Source: Parapontixanthobacter aurantiacus
GTDB taxonomy: Bacteria > Pseudomonadota > Alphaproteobacteria > Sphingomonadales > Sphingomonadaceae
Assembly (NCBI RefSeq): GCF_009827635.1
Contig: NZ_WTYW01000001.1
Span: forward strand, 142,001-206,000
DNA length: 64,000 nucleotides
Reading direction: 5' to 3'
The position numbers and the translations under genes were made by a program. The notes below the pieces were generated by a model. That model saw only the letters and a program-made list of their open reading frames with translations. It was not told where the DNA came from and made no database searches. This document shows positions 37,509-46,833 of the stretch, in pieces. How positions within the stretch are numbered: position 1 is the stretch's first letter; each line of letters opens with the position of its first letter.

Positions 37509-38039
37509 TCAGTCAGACGTTTCCTCGCGCTCGCGGATTTCCTGGGAGATCTGCCGCCGCTCGCGCGCGCTGTTCGTCGCCAGCCGCGTTTCCAGCAGAA
37601 AGACGAGCAACGCGCCCGAAAGCAGCACGACGGCGACGATCCACGCCCCCGCGACAAGAGTGCCGATGCGCGGCTGGATATATGCGCTCACGAACAGGAA
37701 CGCCACGACGAGGCAGATGACGAGCGCGGCCCCCGTCGACAGATTGATCGCCCATTGCGCATAGCTGCGCCGTTGCCTGAGGGCCGGCAATTCGAGCCGC
37801 CGCAGCTTGCCAGCCCCGCGATCAATCGCCCGCTCGATCCGCTCGATTTTCTCGATCAGCCAGAACAGGCGCGCATTCATCACGTTGAGGAACGCACCGA
37901 TGGCGGCCAGCATGAAGACGGGTGCGAGCGACAACTGCACGATCTGCTGCACCTGCCGCGTGCTCGATGTCCGCTCGATAAGGTCGCCGGCCACCGTCAG
38001 GGTCTGAGTAAGCGCAGGGTCCACGATGCTATGGAGCAT
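37509..38039 (-). CDS. DUF2721 family membrane protein
   Basis: 176 residues with three membrane helices (about 38-62, 98-118, 126-148) and charged coiled segments: between the first two helices (IEKIERIERAIDRG) and at the C-terminus (ERRQISQEIREREE). This is the DUF2721 layout. Function unknown. The start overlaps the end of der by 11 nt, so it is translated from the der transcript. Confidence 0.78.
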   Translation of the reverse strand: MLHSIVDPALTQTLTVAGDLIERTSSTRQVQQIVQLSLAPVFMLAAIGAFLNVMNARLFWLIEKIERIERAIDRGAGKLRRLELPALRQRRSYAQWAINLSTGAALVICLVVAFLFVSAYIQPRIGTLVAGAWIVAVVLLSGALLVFLLETRLATNSARERRQISQEIREREETSD

Positions 38040-39414
38040 AGGGGTTCTTCGAACTCTTGAGAGTGACGCGGACGGGCACGGCGTCGAAGCCGAGACTGTC
38101 GCGGATGCCGTTCACGAGATATCGTTCGTAACTCGTCGGCAGCGCATCCAGCCGGGTTCCGAACACGACGAAGCGCGGGGGCCGGGTTCCGACTTGCGTG
38201 ATGTAGCGCAGCTTGATCCGCTTGCCCTTCGGAGCGGGCGGGGGATTGGCTTCGAGTGCGTCGTCGAACCAGCGGTTGAGGGCGGCGGTAGGAACCCGCT
38301 TCGACCAGCTTTCACGAATCTCGAACGCCGCGCCGATTATCGTGTCGAGCCCCTTGCCGGTGCGTGCGCTGACCGCGAGGACGGGCAATCCGCGTACCTG
38401 GGCCAGGCCGTCATCGAGGGCCGCCTTGATCCCGTTGAACAGGTAGCTCGCATTTTCGGCGACGTCCCATTTGTTGATCGCGACGATCAGGGCGCGCCCT
38501 TCCTCGAGCGCCATTGCGGCGATCTTCAAATCCTGATGTTCGAGGCCCTGCGTCGCGTCGAGCAGCAGGACGACGACTTCGGCGAAATCGACGGCGCGCC
38601 GGGCATCGGCGACCGAGAGGCGTTCGAGCTTCTCGACGACCTTCGCCTTCTTGCGCATCCCCGCCGTGTCGATGAGGCGGACATCGCGCCGTTCGCCGCT
38701 CCTGGGGTCGGTCCATTGCCAGTCGATCGCGATCGAATCGCGGGTGATGCCGGCTTCCGGTCCTGTCAGGAGCCGGTCCTCGCCGAGCAGGCGGTTGATG
38801 AGCGTCGACTTGCCGGCATTCGGGCGCCCGACGATGGCGAGTTTCAGGGGGCCGAGCAGGGTGTCCTCACCGTCTTCCTCACCTGCGGACTTCTTTCCGT
38901 CGCGCACGGCATCGGCCTTCTCCCCGATGATCGGGTAGAGCGCGTCGAACAGGTCGGCGACGCCTTCGCCATGTTCCGCCGAAAGGGGGACGGGCTCGCC
39001 GAAACCGAGAGAGTATGCCTCGAAAATGCCAGCCTCGCCCTGCTTGCCCTCGGCCTTGTTGGCGACGAGGACAACAGGCACGGATTGGGAGCGGAGCCAG
39101 CGACCGATCTCTTCGTCGAGCGGGGTAAGGCCGTTGCGCGCATCGACGACGAAGAGGGCGACGTCCGCGCCTTCGAGGCTGACCTCGGTCTGCGCGCGCA
39201 TTCGGCCGGGCAGGGTGTCGGGATCCTCGTCCTCCCACCCGGCGGTGTCGACGATCGTGAATTGCAGGTTCGCAAGCTCGGCATCGCCCATGCGCCGGTC
39301 GCGGGTTACGCCGGGCTGATCGTCGACAAGCGCGAGCTTCTTTCCGACCAGGCGATTGAACAGGGTCGACTTGCCGACATTGGGTCGGCCGATGATGATG
39401 ACTTGCGGCTTCAT
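38029..39414 (-). CDS. der: Ribosome-associated GTPase Der (EngA)
   Basis: Essential GTPase of 50S assembly with two tandem G domains. 461 residues from the ATG at 39414. First P-loop IIIGRPNVGKSTLFNRL (about 6-22), second AIVGRPNAGKSTLINRL (about 190-206), each with DTAGW/DTAGM switch and NKAE/NKWD motifs, then the KH-like C-terminal domain. The longest frame adds 16 residues upstream of the first P-loop. Confidence 0.97.
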   Translation of the reverse strand: MKPQVIIIGRPNVGKSTLFNRLVGKKLALVDDQPGVTRDRRMGDAELANLQFTIVDTAGWEDEDPDTLPGRMRAQTEVSLEGADVALFVVDARNGLTPLDEEIGRWLRSQSVPVVLVANKAEGKQGEAGIFEAYSLGFGEPVPLSAEHGEGVADLFDALYPIIGEKADAVRDGKKSAGEEDGEDTLLGPLKLAIVGRPNAGKSTLINRLLGEDRLLTGPEAGITRDSIAIDWQWTDPRSGERRDVRLIDTAGMRKKAKVVEKLERLSVADARRAVDFAEVVVLLLDATQGLEHQDLKIAAMALEEGRALIVAINKWDVAENASYLFNGIKAALDDGLAQVRGLPVLAVSARTGKGLDTIIGAAFEIRESWSKRVPTAALNRWFDDALEANPPPAPKGKRIKLRYITQVGTRPPRFVVFGTRLDALPTSYERYLVNGIRDSLGFDAVPVRVTLKSSKNPYAP

Positions 39415-39542
39415 GGAACGAGGGAGGTGGCCTCTCGGCGACGGAATGGCAAGCGCCGGCACGCCTTAACGGGTGCTTGGTGCCTTTGAGGGCGGTTTAG
39501 GTGCCATTGAAGCTATTGTTGCAAAAGACGCCGATTATCAGC

Positions 39543-39860
39543 CTAAGCCTTTGCAATAGGGGGATTTTCTCCCAGATCCTCGTACCATGCCTCGACCGGA
39601 CCGTTCAGCTTGAGGGTCAGGGGATTGCCCTTGCGATCGACGGTCTTGCCCGCCTGAACGCGCACCCAACCCTCGGAAATGCAGTATTCCTCGACGTTCG
39701 TCCGCTCCGTTCCCTTGAAGCGGATACCGATGCCGCGCTGGAGCTTTTCCTGGTCGAAAAACTTGCTGCGCGGGTTCACCGACAGATGGTCGGGTGGCAC
39801 GTCGCCAGCGCGATTTTCGGCGGATTCCTGCGGATTTTCGGGGGTCGTTTCTTCTGTCAT
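39543..39860 (-). CDS. DUF3297 family protein
   Basis: 105 residues from the ATG at 39860. After an acidic, Pro/Glu-rich start, the conserved core runs from PPDHLSVNPRSKFFD to the end, with RGIGIRFKGTERTNVEEYC and KTVDRKGNPLTLKL. This is the DUF3297 pattern seen in many proteobacteria. Function unknown; cytoplasmic. The two following minus-strand small genes (39921 and 40121) lie upstream of it. Confidence 0.85.
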   Translation of the reverse strand: MTEETTPENPQESAENRAGDVPPDHLSVNPRSKFFDQEKLQRGIGIRFKGTERTNVEEYCISEGWVRVQAGKTVDRKGNPLTLKLNGPVEAWYEDLGENPPIAKA

Positions 39861-39920
39861 GGCCGCGCCTTTACCCAGCCTTTGCAAGGCAGGCAATAGA
39901 AGCGTTGGGGTACGCCAAGA

Positions 39921-40094
39921 TCACTCGGGCGGCGGCATTTCCTGCGGGCCGGGATCGGGCTCGATCGTATCTGGCTGTGGCGGTTCGTAGGTCGGATCGG
40001 GGACGTTCGGCGTCTCCGCCGGCGTCGTGTCCGGCGGACTTTCCGGAGGGGATTGCGGTTCGATCGTATCGGGGGAGGGTGGTTTGGTAGCCAT
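39921..40094 (-). CDS. Proline-rich small acidic protein
   Basis: 57 residues, about one-third proline, mostly P, E, D, T and S with two DTIEP units; starts MATKPPSPDTIEP and ends MPPPE. It is almost surely disordered. A regular ATG, and a style matching the next acidic small protein, suggest a real gene rather than noise. No known domain; too short for many gene callers. Confidence 0.5.
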   Translation of the reverse strand: MATKPPSPDTIEPQSPPESPPDTTPAETPNVPDPTYEPPQPDTIEPDPGPQEMPPPE

Positions 40095-40120
40095 TTCAAT
40101 AACTTCCTTGGATCGTGCGT

Positions 40121-40381
40121 TCAGTCGGGCGGTAGCAAGGTTTCGGGCGAGAGGCTGTCGAGCTCACGCTCGCCCTTGCCGTCCTGCCGGTCGCGGTCAT
40201 GAATTTCCTTCAGTTTCTCGCGGGCTTCTTCGCCTTCTTCGCGCGTCGTTGCTTCTTTGCTGCCCTCGGCGAGATTGTCGCCGTCCTCGTCGGTCAGTTC
40301 GCGCGCCTCGACCGGATCGACGTTGGGATCGATCGTGGGCGGGGTTGCGGGCGGCACCTTCGGCTTGTCGTAATCATCCAT
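40121..40381 (-). CDS. Small acidic hypothetical protein
   Basis: 86 residues from the ATG at 40381 (a TTG at 40408 would add 9). Highly charged: a proline-rich start (DKPKVPPATPPTIDP), then Glu/Lys-rich helical sequence (GSKEATTREEGEEAREKLKE). Soluble, probably partly disordered. Upstream partner of the proline-rich protein at 39921, 26 nt apart. No known domain. Confidence 0.6.
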   Translation of the reverse strand: MDDYDKPKVPPATPPTIDPNVDPVEARELTDEDGDNLAEGSKEATTREEGEEAREKLKEIHDRDRQDGKGERELDSLSPETLLPPD

Positions 40382-40550
40382 GGGTAATGCATCCTTTCCC
40401 TCGACCAACGCCCCATCAAGGCGGCCCGTTCCGTCGCCCTAGCCGCGAAAAGCGAGCGCCTCATCGCCGCGCTTGCCCTTTTGTCACCCACGCTATAGAG
40501 GCGCGGGGCTAATCAGGGGGCGCCCGCCGCCCTCCGGTCGCGTTTGGCCC

Positions 40551-40635
40551 GCGGGCGTGGCGGAATTGGTAGACGCGCTGGTTTTAGGTACCAGTATCTA
40601 ACGATGTGGGGGTTCGAGTCCCTTCGCCCGCACCA
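40551..40635 (+). tRNA. tRNA-Leu (anticodon UAG), CCA encoded
   Basis: Acceptor GCGGGCG (40551-40557) pairs with CGCCCGC (40625-40631), then discriminator A and encoded CCA. The anticodon stem-loop CTGGT-TTTAGGT-ACCAG gives anticodon UAG. A long variable arm (TATCTAACGATG) and T arm GGGGGTTCGAGTCCC-type fit a class II leucine tRNA. No direct repeat of its 3' end was noticed, so there is no sign of an integrated element using it. Confidence 0.97.
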
Positions 40636-40700
40636 GATTGTGACCAGGTTTCTCGCCGCTCCGGCGCTCATGTTTGACAAGAAGGTTTGAGTTTAACCCC

Positions 40701-42338
40701 ATGCAGATCAAGGAAACGACGAATACCGGCCTCAAGCGCGCCTATGCGCTGACCATTCCGGCTGCGGAGATCGAATCGAAGATCGACGGCGAAGTCAAGA
40801 AGATCGCCCCGCAGGTCAAGATGCCCGGCTTCCGGCCCGGCAAGGTGCCCGGAAACCTCGTTCGCAAGATGCATGGCGAGCAGCTTCACGCCCAGGTTCT
40901 TAACGAAACCATCCGTTCCTCCGTCGACGATCTGATGAAGGAAAAGAAGCTGCGGCCCGCGATGCAGCCTGACATCTCGCTCGACGAAAGTTACGAGCAG
41001 GGCAAGGATGCGGAAGTTTCTGTCGCGATGGAAATCCTGCCTGAAATCGAGGCACCCGAAACCGACGATCTTAAGATCGAGAAGCTGACGGTGCCGGTAA
41101 CGGACGAGCAGGTCGACGAGGCGCTGGAACGGATTGCCGGACAGAACAAGTCCTACAAGGATGCTCCCAAGACGAAGAAGGCTGCGGAGGGCGATCAGCT
41201 CATCATCGATTTCGTCGGGCGCATGGATGGCGAGGAATTTGAGGGCGGCAAGGCCGAAGGCGCGCCGCTGGTTATCGGGTCGGGTCAGTTCATCCCGGGC
41301 TTCGAGGACCAGCTGACGGGCGTCAAGGCAGGCGACGAAAAGACGATCAAGGTCACCTTCCCGGACAATTATCCGGCGGAAAACCTTGCCGGAAAGGAAG
41401 CCGAGTTCGACATCACCGTCCAGTCGGTGAAGGTCGAGGACGAAACCAAGGTCGACGACGAGTTCGCGAAGAACCTCGGGCTCGACGACCTGCAGAAGCT
41501 GAAGGACGTCCTGCGCGCTCAGCTGGAGCAGGAAACCGCCGGTCTTACGCGCACGCAGATGAAGCGTTCGCTGCTCGACCAGCTTGCTGCCGGACACGAT
41601 TTCGACGTGCCCGAAGGAATGGTCGAAGCCGAGTTCAACCAGATCTGGCAGCAGCTGCAGCAGGAAGTCGCCAAGTCCGACGATCCCGAAGAAGCGATGA
41701 AGGAGATCGAGGCGGAGAAGGACGATTACCGCAAGATCGCGGTCCGCCGGGTTCGGCTAGGGCTGCTCCTGTCGGAAATCGGTCAGGCCAATAACGTTCA
41801 GGTCTCCGGACAGGAAATGAACATGCTGATCCAGCAGGCTGCCCAGCAATACCGGCAGGAAGACCGGCAGCGCTTCATGGAGTATGTCCGCAACGACCCG
41901 ATGGCAGCGGCCCAGTTGCGCGCTCCCATATACGAGGACAAGGTCGTCGACTTCCTGTTCGACAAGGCTGAAGTGACCGAACGCGAAGTAACACGCGAGG
42001 AACTCGAAGCGGCGATCGAAGCCGAAGAAGAAACGGAAGCGAAACCGGCCGCCAAGAAGAAGGCCCCGGCAAAGAAGTCGGCGGCCAAGAAAACCACTTC
42101 GAAAGCGGACGACAAGGAAGCAACCGAAAAGCCTGCTGCCAAGAAGGCTCCGGCGAAGAAAGCCGCTGCTTCGAAAGATAGCCAAAAAGACGCAGGCGAA
42201 ACGAAGCCGGCCGCTAAGAAAGCGCCTACGAAAAAGGCTGCTTCGAAGTCTGCGAAGGCAGACGAACCGGCAAAGAAGGAAGCCGCTAAGAAGCCTGCGG
42301 CCAAGAAAACTGCAGCCAAAAAGCCCGCTTCGAAATAA
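40701..42338 (+). CDS. tig: Trigger factor with a long Lys/Ala/Pro-rich C-terminal tail
   Basis: Ribosome-bound chaperone and peptidyl-prolyl isomerase. 545 residues from the ATG at 40701. Ribosome-binding signature near GFRPGKVPGNLVRK (about 45-58), FKBP-type domain about 155-245 (GDQLIIDFVGRMDGEEFEGG, FIPGFEDQLTGVKAG), C-terminal chaperone helices to about 440. Normal trigger factors end there. Here about 99 more residues follow, made of AAKK, PAKK and KKAP-like repeats resembling histone H1 tails. A terminator follows directly. Confidence 0.95.
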   Translation: MQIKETTNTGLKRAYALTIPAAEIESKIDGEVKKIAPQVKMPGFRPGKVPGNLVRKMHGEQLHAQVLNETIRSSVDDLMKEKKLRPAMQPDISLDESYEQGKDAEVSVAMEILPEIEAPETDDLKIEKLTVPVTDEQVDEALERIAGQNKSYKDAPKTKKAAEGDQLIIDFVGRMDGEEFEGGKAEGAPLVIGSGQFIPGFEDQLTGVKAGDEKTIKVTFPDNYPAENLAGKEAEFDITVQSVKVEDETKVDDEFAKNLGLDDLQKLKDVLRAQLEQETAGLTRTQMKRSLLDQLAAGHDFDVPEGMVEAEFNQIWQQLQQEVAKSDDPEEAMKEIEAEKDDYRKIAVRRVRLGLLLSEIGQANNVQVSGQEMNMLIQQAAQQYRQEDRQRFMEYVRNDPMAAAQLRAPIYEDKVVDFLFDKAEVTEREVTREELEAAIEAEEETEAKPAAKKKAPAKKSAAKKTTSKADDKEATEKPAAKKAPAKKAAASKDSQKDAGETKPAAKKAPTKKAASKSAKADEPAKKEAAKKPAAKKTAAKKPASK

Positions 42339-42355
42339 GCGCCGTCAAACAATCG

Positions 42356-42393
42356 AAAGCCCGCTCGGTCTGCCTGATCGAGCGGGCTTTTTT
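42356..42393 (+). terminator. Rho-independent terminator of tig
   Basis: Stem AAAGCCCGCTCG (42356-42367), loop of 11, CGAGCGGGCTTT (42379-42390), T-run to 42393. It lies 17 bases after the tig stop and separates it from the convergent amidase gene. Confidence 0.92.
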
Positions 42394-42407
42394 GCGTCCG
42401 GTAGGCG

Positions 42408-43961
42408 TTAGCGGACCCCGACGCGCCGGGCGAAGGTGTCGAAGGACGGTTCGGCGAGTTTGACTGTCCGCGCCCGTTCGTAGGCCGCTCCGATCTTCAG
42501 CGCCTCATGATCGGCCCATTGCCGGCTCATGAAGCTGAGACCGACCGGCAAACCCTCGACCGCTCCCATAGGCACGGTCAGATGCGGATATCCCGCGACA
42601 GCGGCGAGACTGCCTGCCCCGATGCCGCCACTGTAATTGTCGCCGTTTACGAGATCGGTGGTCCAAGCCGGGCCGGTGGTAGGGGCGATCAGAACATCGA
42701 CGCTGTTCTCACGCAGCAGACGATCGATACCTTCGGCACCGGCGAGACGTAGCGCCGTGCTACGCGCATTCTCGTATTCCTCGCGGCTCGTGGCGTTCTG
42801 CGCCATCAGGAAAATGTCCTGACCGAACCAGCGCATTTCCGCCATGGCGTTGGCTTCGTTATATGCGATGAGGTCGGAAAGCGTCTGCGGACCGTTCTGA
42901 TCAGGAAGGCTTTGCAGATACCGCGCCATTTCTTCGCGCAGTTCGTAGAGGAGGGTGGTGAACTCGGCTTCGCCCAGATCGGGGTGCCGCTGGTAATCGA
43001 CGTCTACGAGGATCGCGCCAGCCTCGCGAAGGTCGGACACGGCCTGCTCGAAGAGCGAGGAGACGCCGTCGTGATTGCCGATCTGGTTGCGCATAATGCC
43101 GATACGGACACCGTCGAGCGATGCCGTTTCGAGACCTTCGGTAAAGTCCGCAAGATGAGGTTCGGCGGCGGTCGTGGCGGCGTCCGCTTCCTCCACCCCG
43201 GCGATGGCGTTGAGCAGCATTGCTGCATCGGAGACGCTTCTGGTCATCGGACCCGCCGTGTCCTGCGAACTGCTGATCGGGACGACATGCGTGCGGCTGA
43301 CGAGGCCGACGCTCGGTTTGAAACCGACGATGCCGTTGACGCTTGCCGGGCATGTTATGGAGCCGTCGGTCTCTGTACCGATCGCAGCCCAAGCAAAGTC
43401 GGCAGCGACCGCCGCGGCGCTCCCCGAGGACGAACCGCAGGTGTTGCGATCGATCGCATGGGGATTGCGCGTCAGACCGCCAATGGCGCTCCACCCGCTG
43501 GTCGAGTTCTGATCGCGGATGTTCGCCCATTCGGACAGGTTCGCCTTGCCGAGCACGACGCCGCCCGCTTCGCGGAGATTGGCGACCAGTGGTGCGTCGC
43601 GCCCGGTGAAGTTGTCTTCGAGAGCCAGGCTGCCTGCGGTCGTAGGCAGCTCTCGCGTCTCGATATTGTCCTTCACAAGCACGGTCCGGCCAGCCAGCGG
43701 AAGACCAGCAGCCTCCGCTTCGCGCGCTTCCGTCGCCGCGTTCGGGTTCAGCGCGATGACGGCGTTGATCCGCGGCCCGGCATCATCGAGTTGCAGGATG
43801 CGACGGACGTGTTCGTTCACGATCCGCTCCGCGACGGGCTGATTGGCGGCTTCGTCCAACTCTTCTGCGCTCGGAACGGTGATGGCATCCTGCGCCTGGG
43901 CTGGCCAAGCCGACACGGTAGCAAGGAGGAGGGCGGAGAACGGGAAAAGCGTTTTCTTCAT
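42408..43961 (-). CDS. Exported amidase (amidase-signature family)
   Basis: 517 residues from the ATG at 43961, where a signal peptide begins ([24 protein letters not shown], cleavage near 23). The Ser-Ser-Lys triad is visible: Lys in TVLVKDNIE, first Ser in the [10 protein letters not shown] loop, catalytic Ser in [13 protein letters not shown]. The loop is CGSSSGS rather than the commoner GGSSSGS. Substrate unknown; a periplasmic amide or peptide hydrolase. It stands antisense between tig and clpP. The 71-residue upstream extension is not family-like. Confidence 0.88.
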   Translation of the reverse strand: MKKTLFPFSALLLATVSAWPAQAQDAITVPSAEELDEAANQPVAERIVNEHVRRILQLDDAGPRINAVIALNPNAATEAREAEAAGLPLAGRTVLVKDNIETRELPTTAGSLALEDNFTGRDAPLVANLREAGGVVLGKANLSEWANIRDQNSTSGWSAIGGLTRNPHAIDRNTCGSSSGSAAAVAADFAWAAIGTETDGSITCPASVNGIVGFKPSVGLVSRTHVVPISSSQDTAGPMTRSVSDAAMLLNAIAGVEEADAATTAAEPHLADFTEGLETASLDGVRIGIMRNQIGNHDGVSSLFEQAVSDLREAGAILVDVDYQRHPDLGEAEFTTLLYELREEMARYLQSLPDQNGPQTLSDLIAYNEANAMAEMRWFGQDIFLMAQNATSREEYENARSTALRLAGAEGIDRLLRENSVDVLIAPTTGPAWTTDLVNGDNYSGGIGAGSLAAVAGYPHLTVPMGAVEGLPVGLSFMSRQWADHEALKIGAAYERARTVKLAEPSFDTFARRVGVR

Positions 43962-44172
43962 GAGGCTGACTATTCGCCAGATCTGGCGAATTTGGCAAGA
44001 TCGTGCGAAACAGGGGCCGTTGGCGTTCGCTAACTGCTTGTCGCGCCTGACCTTGGGTGCGTTCGCAGCTACGAAACGGGCGTGGTCGTGGAGCAATCGC
44101 TCCTGCCCCTTGAACATGAGGCCGTTTGAACCGAGATATGCGCCGACAGACAAACCCGAGGAACTAACTGAC

Positions 44173-44880
44173 ATGATCGATCTTTCCGCTCAGCTTGGCG
44201 ACACATACGGTACGCAGGGCCAGTTCACGCGCGATCCCGTGACCGGCGCACTCGTGCCGATGGTCGTCGAACAGACCAGCCGGGGCGAGCGGAGCTTCGA
44301 CATTTTCAGCCGCCTGCTGCGCGAGCGGATCGTGTTCGTGACCGGCCAGGTCGAGGACGGAATGGCTTCGCTGATTACCGCGCAGCTTCTGTTCCTCGAA
44401 TCCGAGAACCCATCGAAGCCCATTTCGATGTACATCAACTCGCCCGGCGGCGTCGTGACCGCGGGCATGGCGATCCACGACACGATGCAGTACATCAAGC
44501 CGCGCGTTTCGACGGTCTGCATGGGACAGGCCGCTTCGATGGGCAGCTTCCTGCTCGCAGCGGGTGAGCCGGGCATGCGGATCGCCTTGCCGAATGCGCG
44601 GATCATGGTTCACCAGCCGTCCGGCGGCGCGCGGGGCATGGCCTCCGACATCGAAATTCAGGCGCGCGAGATCCTGAGGATCAAGAGCCGCATGAACGAT
44701 CTTTACGTGAAGTATACGGGTCAAAGCCTCGACGAAATCGAGCGGGCAATGGACCGCGACACCTTCCTCGAAGCGGAGGAAGCGATGAAGTTCGGCATCG
44801 TGGACAAGGTCTTCGAAACGCGCCCCGAGGGCGAGATCAAGGACGAAGACGAAATGGGCAGCGGCGGCGCTCCGTCCTGA
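44173..44880 (+). CDS. clpP: ATP-dependent Clp protease proteolytic subunit
   Basis: 235 residues from the ATG at 44173. Catalytic triad: Ser near 122 in GQAASMGSF, His near 147 in MVHQPSGG, Asp near 196 in [11 protein letters not shown]. An upstream frame open from 43843 runs through the amidase promoter region and is not ClpP-like. The C-terminus carries an extra acidic/Gly tail ([12 protein letters not shown]). Partner ClpX is encoded 193 nt downstream; that gap may hold a clpX promoter. Confidence 0.96.
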   Translation: MIDLSAQLGDTYGTQGQFTRDPVTGALVPMVVEQTSRGERSFDIFSRLLRERIVFVTGQVEDGMASLITAQLLFLESENPSKPISMYINSPGGVVTAGMAIHDTMQYIKPRVSTVCMGQAASMGSFLLAAGEPGMRIALPNARIMVHQPSGGARGMASDIEIQAREILRIKSRMNDLYVKYTGQSLDEIERAMDRDTFLEAEEAMKFGIVDKVFETRPEGEIKDEDEMGSGGAPS

Positions 44881-45073
44881 AACGACACGCCGTCGCGGGC
44901 TCCGGCCCGCCGGTAGCGTTTCGGCAACCTTGCCGCTTCAGCTTATATAAAGCCGTTCCGGCTAGTGTCGGGATGAACTTTTGTGACCATTGTAAAATGC
45001 GGTGCTCGCATTAAACTTCCCGTTTCCTCTATGGTCGGCGCCGCTGGCTTGAACTGGATTCGGATTGACAGGA

Positions 45074-46345
45074 ATGACGAAATTGAGCGGAACCGATAGC
45101 AAAAGCACACTATATTGCAGCTTCTGCGGGAAGTCGCAGCATGAGGTCAGGAAACTGATCGCCGGACCGACCGTCTTCATCTGCGACGAGTGCGTCGAGC
45201 TGTGCAACGACATCATCCGAGAGGAAACGAAGGCTGGCATCGTCGGTCGCAAGCAAGGTGAGGTTCCGAGCCCTTCGGAAATCTTCGCGACCCTGAATGA
45301 CTACGTCATCGGTCAGGATCGCGCGAAGCGTGTCCTCTCCGTCGCTGTGCACAATCATTACAAGCGTCTGAAGCATTCGGGCAAAGCGGGCGACGTCGAA
45401 CTCGCGAAGTCGAACATCCTGCTTGTCGGCCCGACCGGCACGGGCAAGACCTTGCTGGCGCAGACGCTGGCCCGCACGTTCGACGTTCCGTTCACGATGG
45501 CCGATGCGACGACCCTGACCGAAGCAGGCTATGTCGGTGAGGACGTCGAGAACATCATTCTCAAGCTGCTGCAAGCGTCCGACTACAATGTCGACAAGGC
45601 GCAGCACGGCATCGTCTATATCGACGAGATCGACAAGATCACTCGCAAGGCCGAAAATCCGTCGATCACGCGCGACGTTTCGGGCGAGGGCGTGCAGCAG
45701 GCGCTGCTCAAGCTGATGGAAGGCACGACGGCCTCCGTTCCCCCGCAGGGCGGTCGCAAGCATCCCCAGCAGGAATTCCTGCAGGTCGACACGACGAACA
45801 TCCTGTTCATCTGCGGCGGGGCTTTTGCAGGGCTCGACAAGATCATCGCCGATCGCTTGCAAAAGCGGTCCATCGGCTTCGGCGCGCATGTCGCTGATCC
45901 CGACAAGCGGCGAATCGGCGAACTGCTCGAAAAGAGCGAGCCGGAAGACCTTCTGAAGTTCGGCTTGATCCCCGAATTCGTCGGTCGCCTGCCCGTCATC
46001 GCGACGCTTCACGATCTCGATGCAGATGCGCTCATCACCATCCTGACCGAGCCGAAGAATGCGCTCGTGAAGCAGTATGCCAAAATGTTCGAGCTGGAAG
46101 ACGGTGTCGTCCTGACCTTCAAGGAAGACGCCCTGACCGCCATTGCCGAACGGGCGATCAAGCGGAAGACCGGTGCGCGCGGCTTGCGTTCGATCGTAGA
46201 GGGCATCCTGCTCGACACGATGTTCGACCTGCCCGATCTCGAGGACGTGAACGAGATCGTCATCGACAAGGAAGTGGTCGAGGGTCGTAAGGAGCCCATT
46301 CGGGTCGTTTCCGGGAAGAAGGGCAAGAAGGAAGAAGCAGCCTGA
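45074..46345 (+). CDS. clpX: ATP-dependent Clp protease ATP-binding subunit ClpX
   Basis: AAA+ unfoldase that feeds ClpP; in alphaproteobacteria it also degrades cell-cycle regulators such as CtrA. 423 residues from the ATG at 45074, with ACAGGA just upstream. Zinc-binding domain YCSFCGKSQ and CDECVELC, Walker A GPTGTGKT, Walker [11 protein letters not shown], then the C-terminal small AAA domain. The stop TGA overlaps the ATG of the next gene by one base. Confidence 0.97.
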   Translation: MTKLSGTDSKSTLYCSFCGKSQHEVRKLIAGPTVFICDECVELCNDIIREETKAGIVGRKQGEVPSPSEIFATLNDYVIGQDRAKRVLSVAVHNHYKRLKHSGKAGDVELAKSNILLVGPTGTGKTLLAQTLARTFDVPFTMADATTLTEAGYVGEDVENIILKLLQASDYNVDKAQHGIVYIDEIDKITRKAENPSITRDVSGEGVQQALLKLMEGTTASVPPQGGRKHPQQEFLQVDTTNILFICGGAFAGLDKIIADRLQKRSIGFGAHVADPDKRRIGELLEKSEPEDLLKFGLIPEFVGRLPVIATLHDLDADALITILTEPKNALVKQYAKMFELEDGVVLTFKEDALTAIAERAIKRKTGARGLRSIVEGILLDTMFDLPDLEDVNEIVIDKEVVEGRKEPIRVVSGKKGKKEEAA

Positions 46346-46824
46346 TGTCCGGCGGCGCCCGTCTTTCGCGGACGGGCCCGCTGCTGCTCGGCGCAGCCCT
46401 TTCTGCCGTGCTTGCGCTCGCGCATCCGGCGACCGCGCAGCTGAAGGCTGATCGCACTCAGGGTTCCCTCAAGGTCGACGAACAATCGCCGCAGGCCGTG
46501 GCCGCGCCTTCGGTCGAGGCTGGCTCAACCGCTGTTAGGCGCAAGCTCGAATGCCGCACGGGTCCGGTCATTCATCAGCTCGGCGGGACGTGGTGGTACG
46601 TTTTCAGCTGCACGGACGAGAAATCGCTCATTTTCGTGAGCGACCGTCGCAACCCGTCCTATCCGTTTATTTTCTTCGCACTGGCGCAGGAAAACCGCTA
46701 CGAATTGCGCGGCGAAGGAACCGGCGATAGCGAGGCGGCCGCTCCAGCCTTCAAGGAACTAGAAAGCCGTACCGCGGCGCAACTGTTCGAGCTCGTCGCC
46801 GAAACCGAGGCTGTCGCGAAGTAA
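46345..46824 (+). CDS. Exported hypothetical protein coupled to clpX
   Basis: 159 residues with a signal peptide (PLLLGAALSAVLALAHPATAQ, cleavage near 32). The mature part has two cysteines (ECRTGPV and SCTDEKS) that could form a disulfide in the periplasm. TGATG junction with clpX means translational coupling, although the product is exported. Domain unknown to me. Confidence 0.65.
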   Translation: MSGGARLSRTGPLLLGAALSAVLALAHPATAQLKADRTQGSLKVDEQSPQAVAAPSVEAGSTAVRRKLECRTGPVIHQLGGTWWYVFSCTDEKSLIFVSDRRNPSYPFIFFALAQENRYELRGEGTGDSEAAAPAFKELESRTAAQLFELVAETEAVAK

Positions 46825-46833
46825 GCCTTACGA

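Noticed and set aside
38026-39489. 487-residue plus-strand frame opposite der
   Set aside because: Mirror of a certain der gene; composition (many Arg, Asp, Gly) typical of antisense frames.
40551-40635. tRNA-Leu as an integration site of a genomic island
   Set aside because: No integrase and no direct repeat of the tRNA 3' end was found nearby; flanking genes are core.
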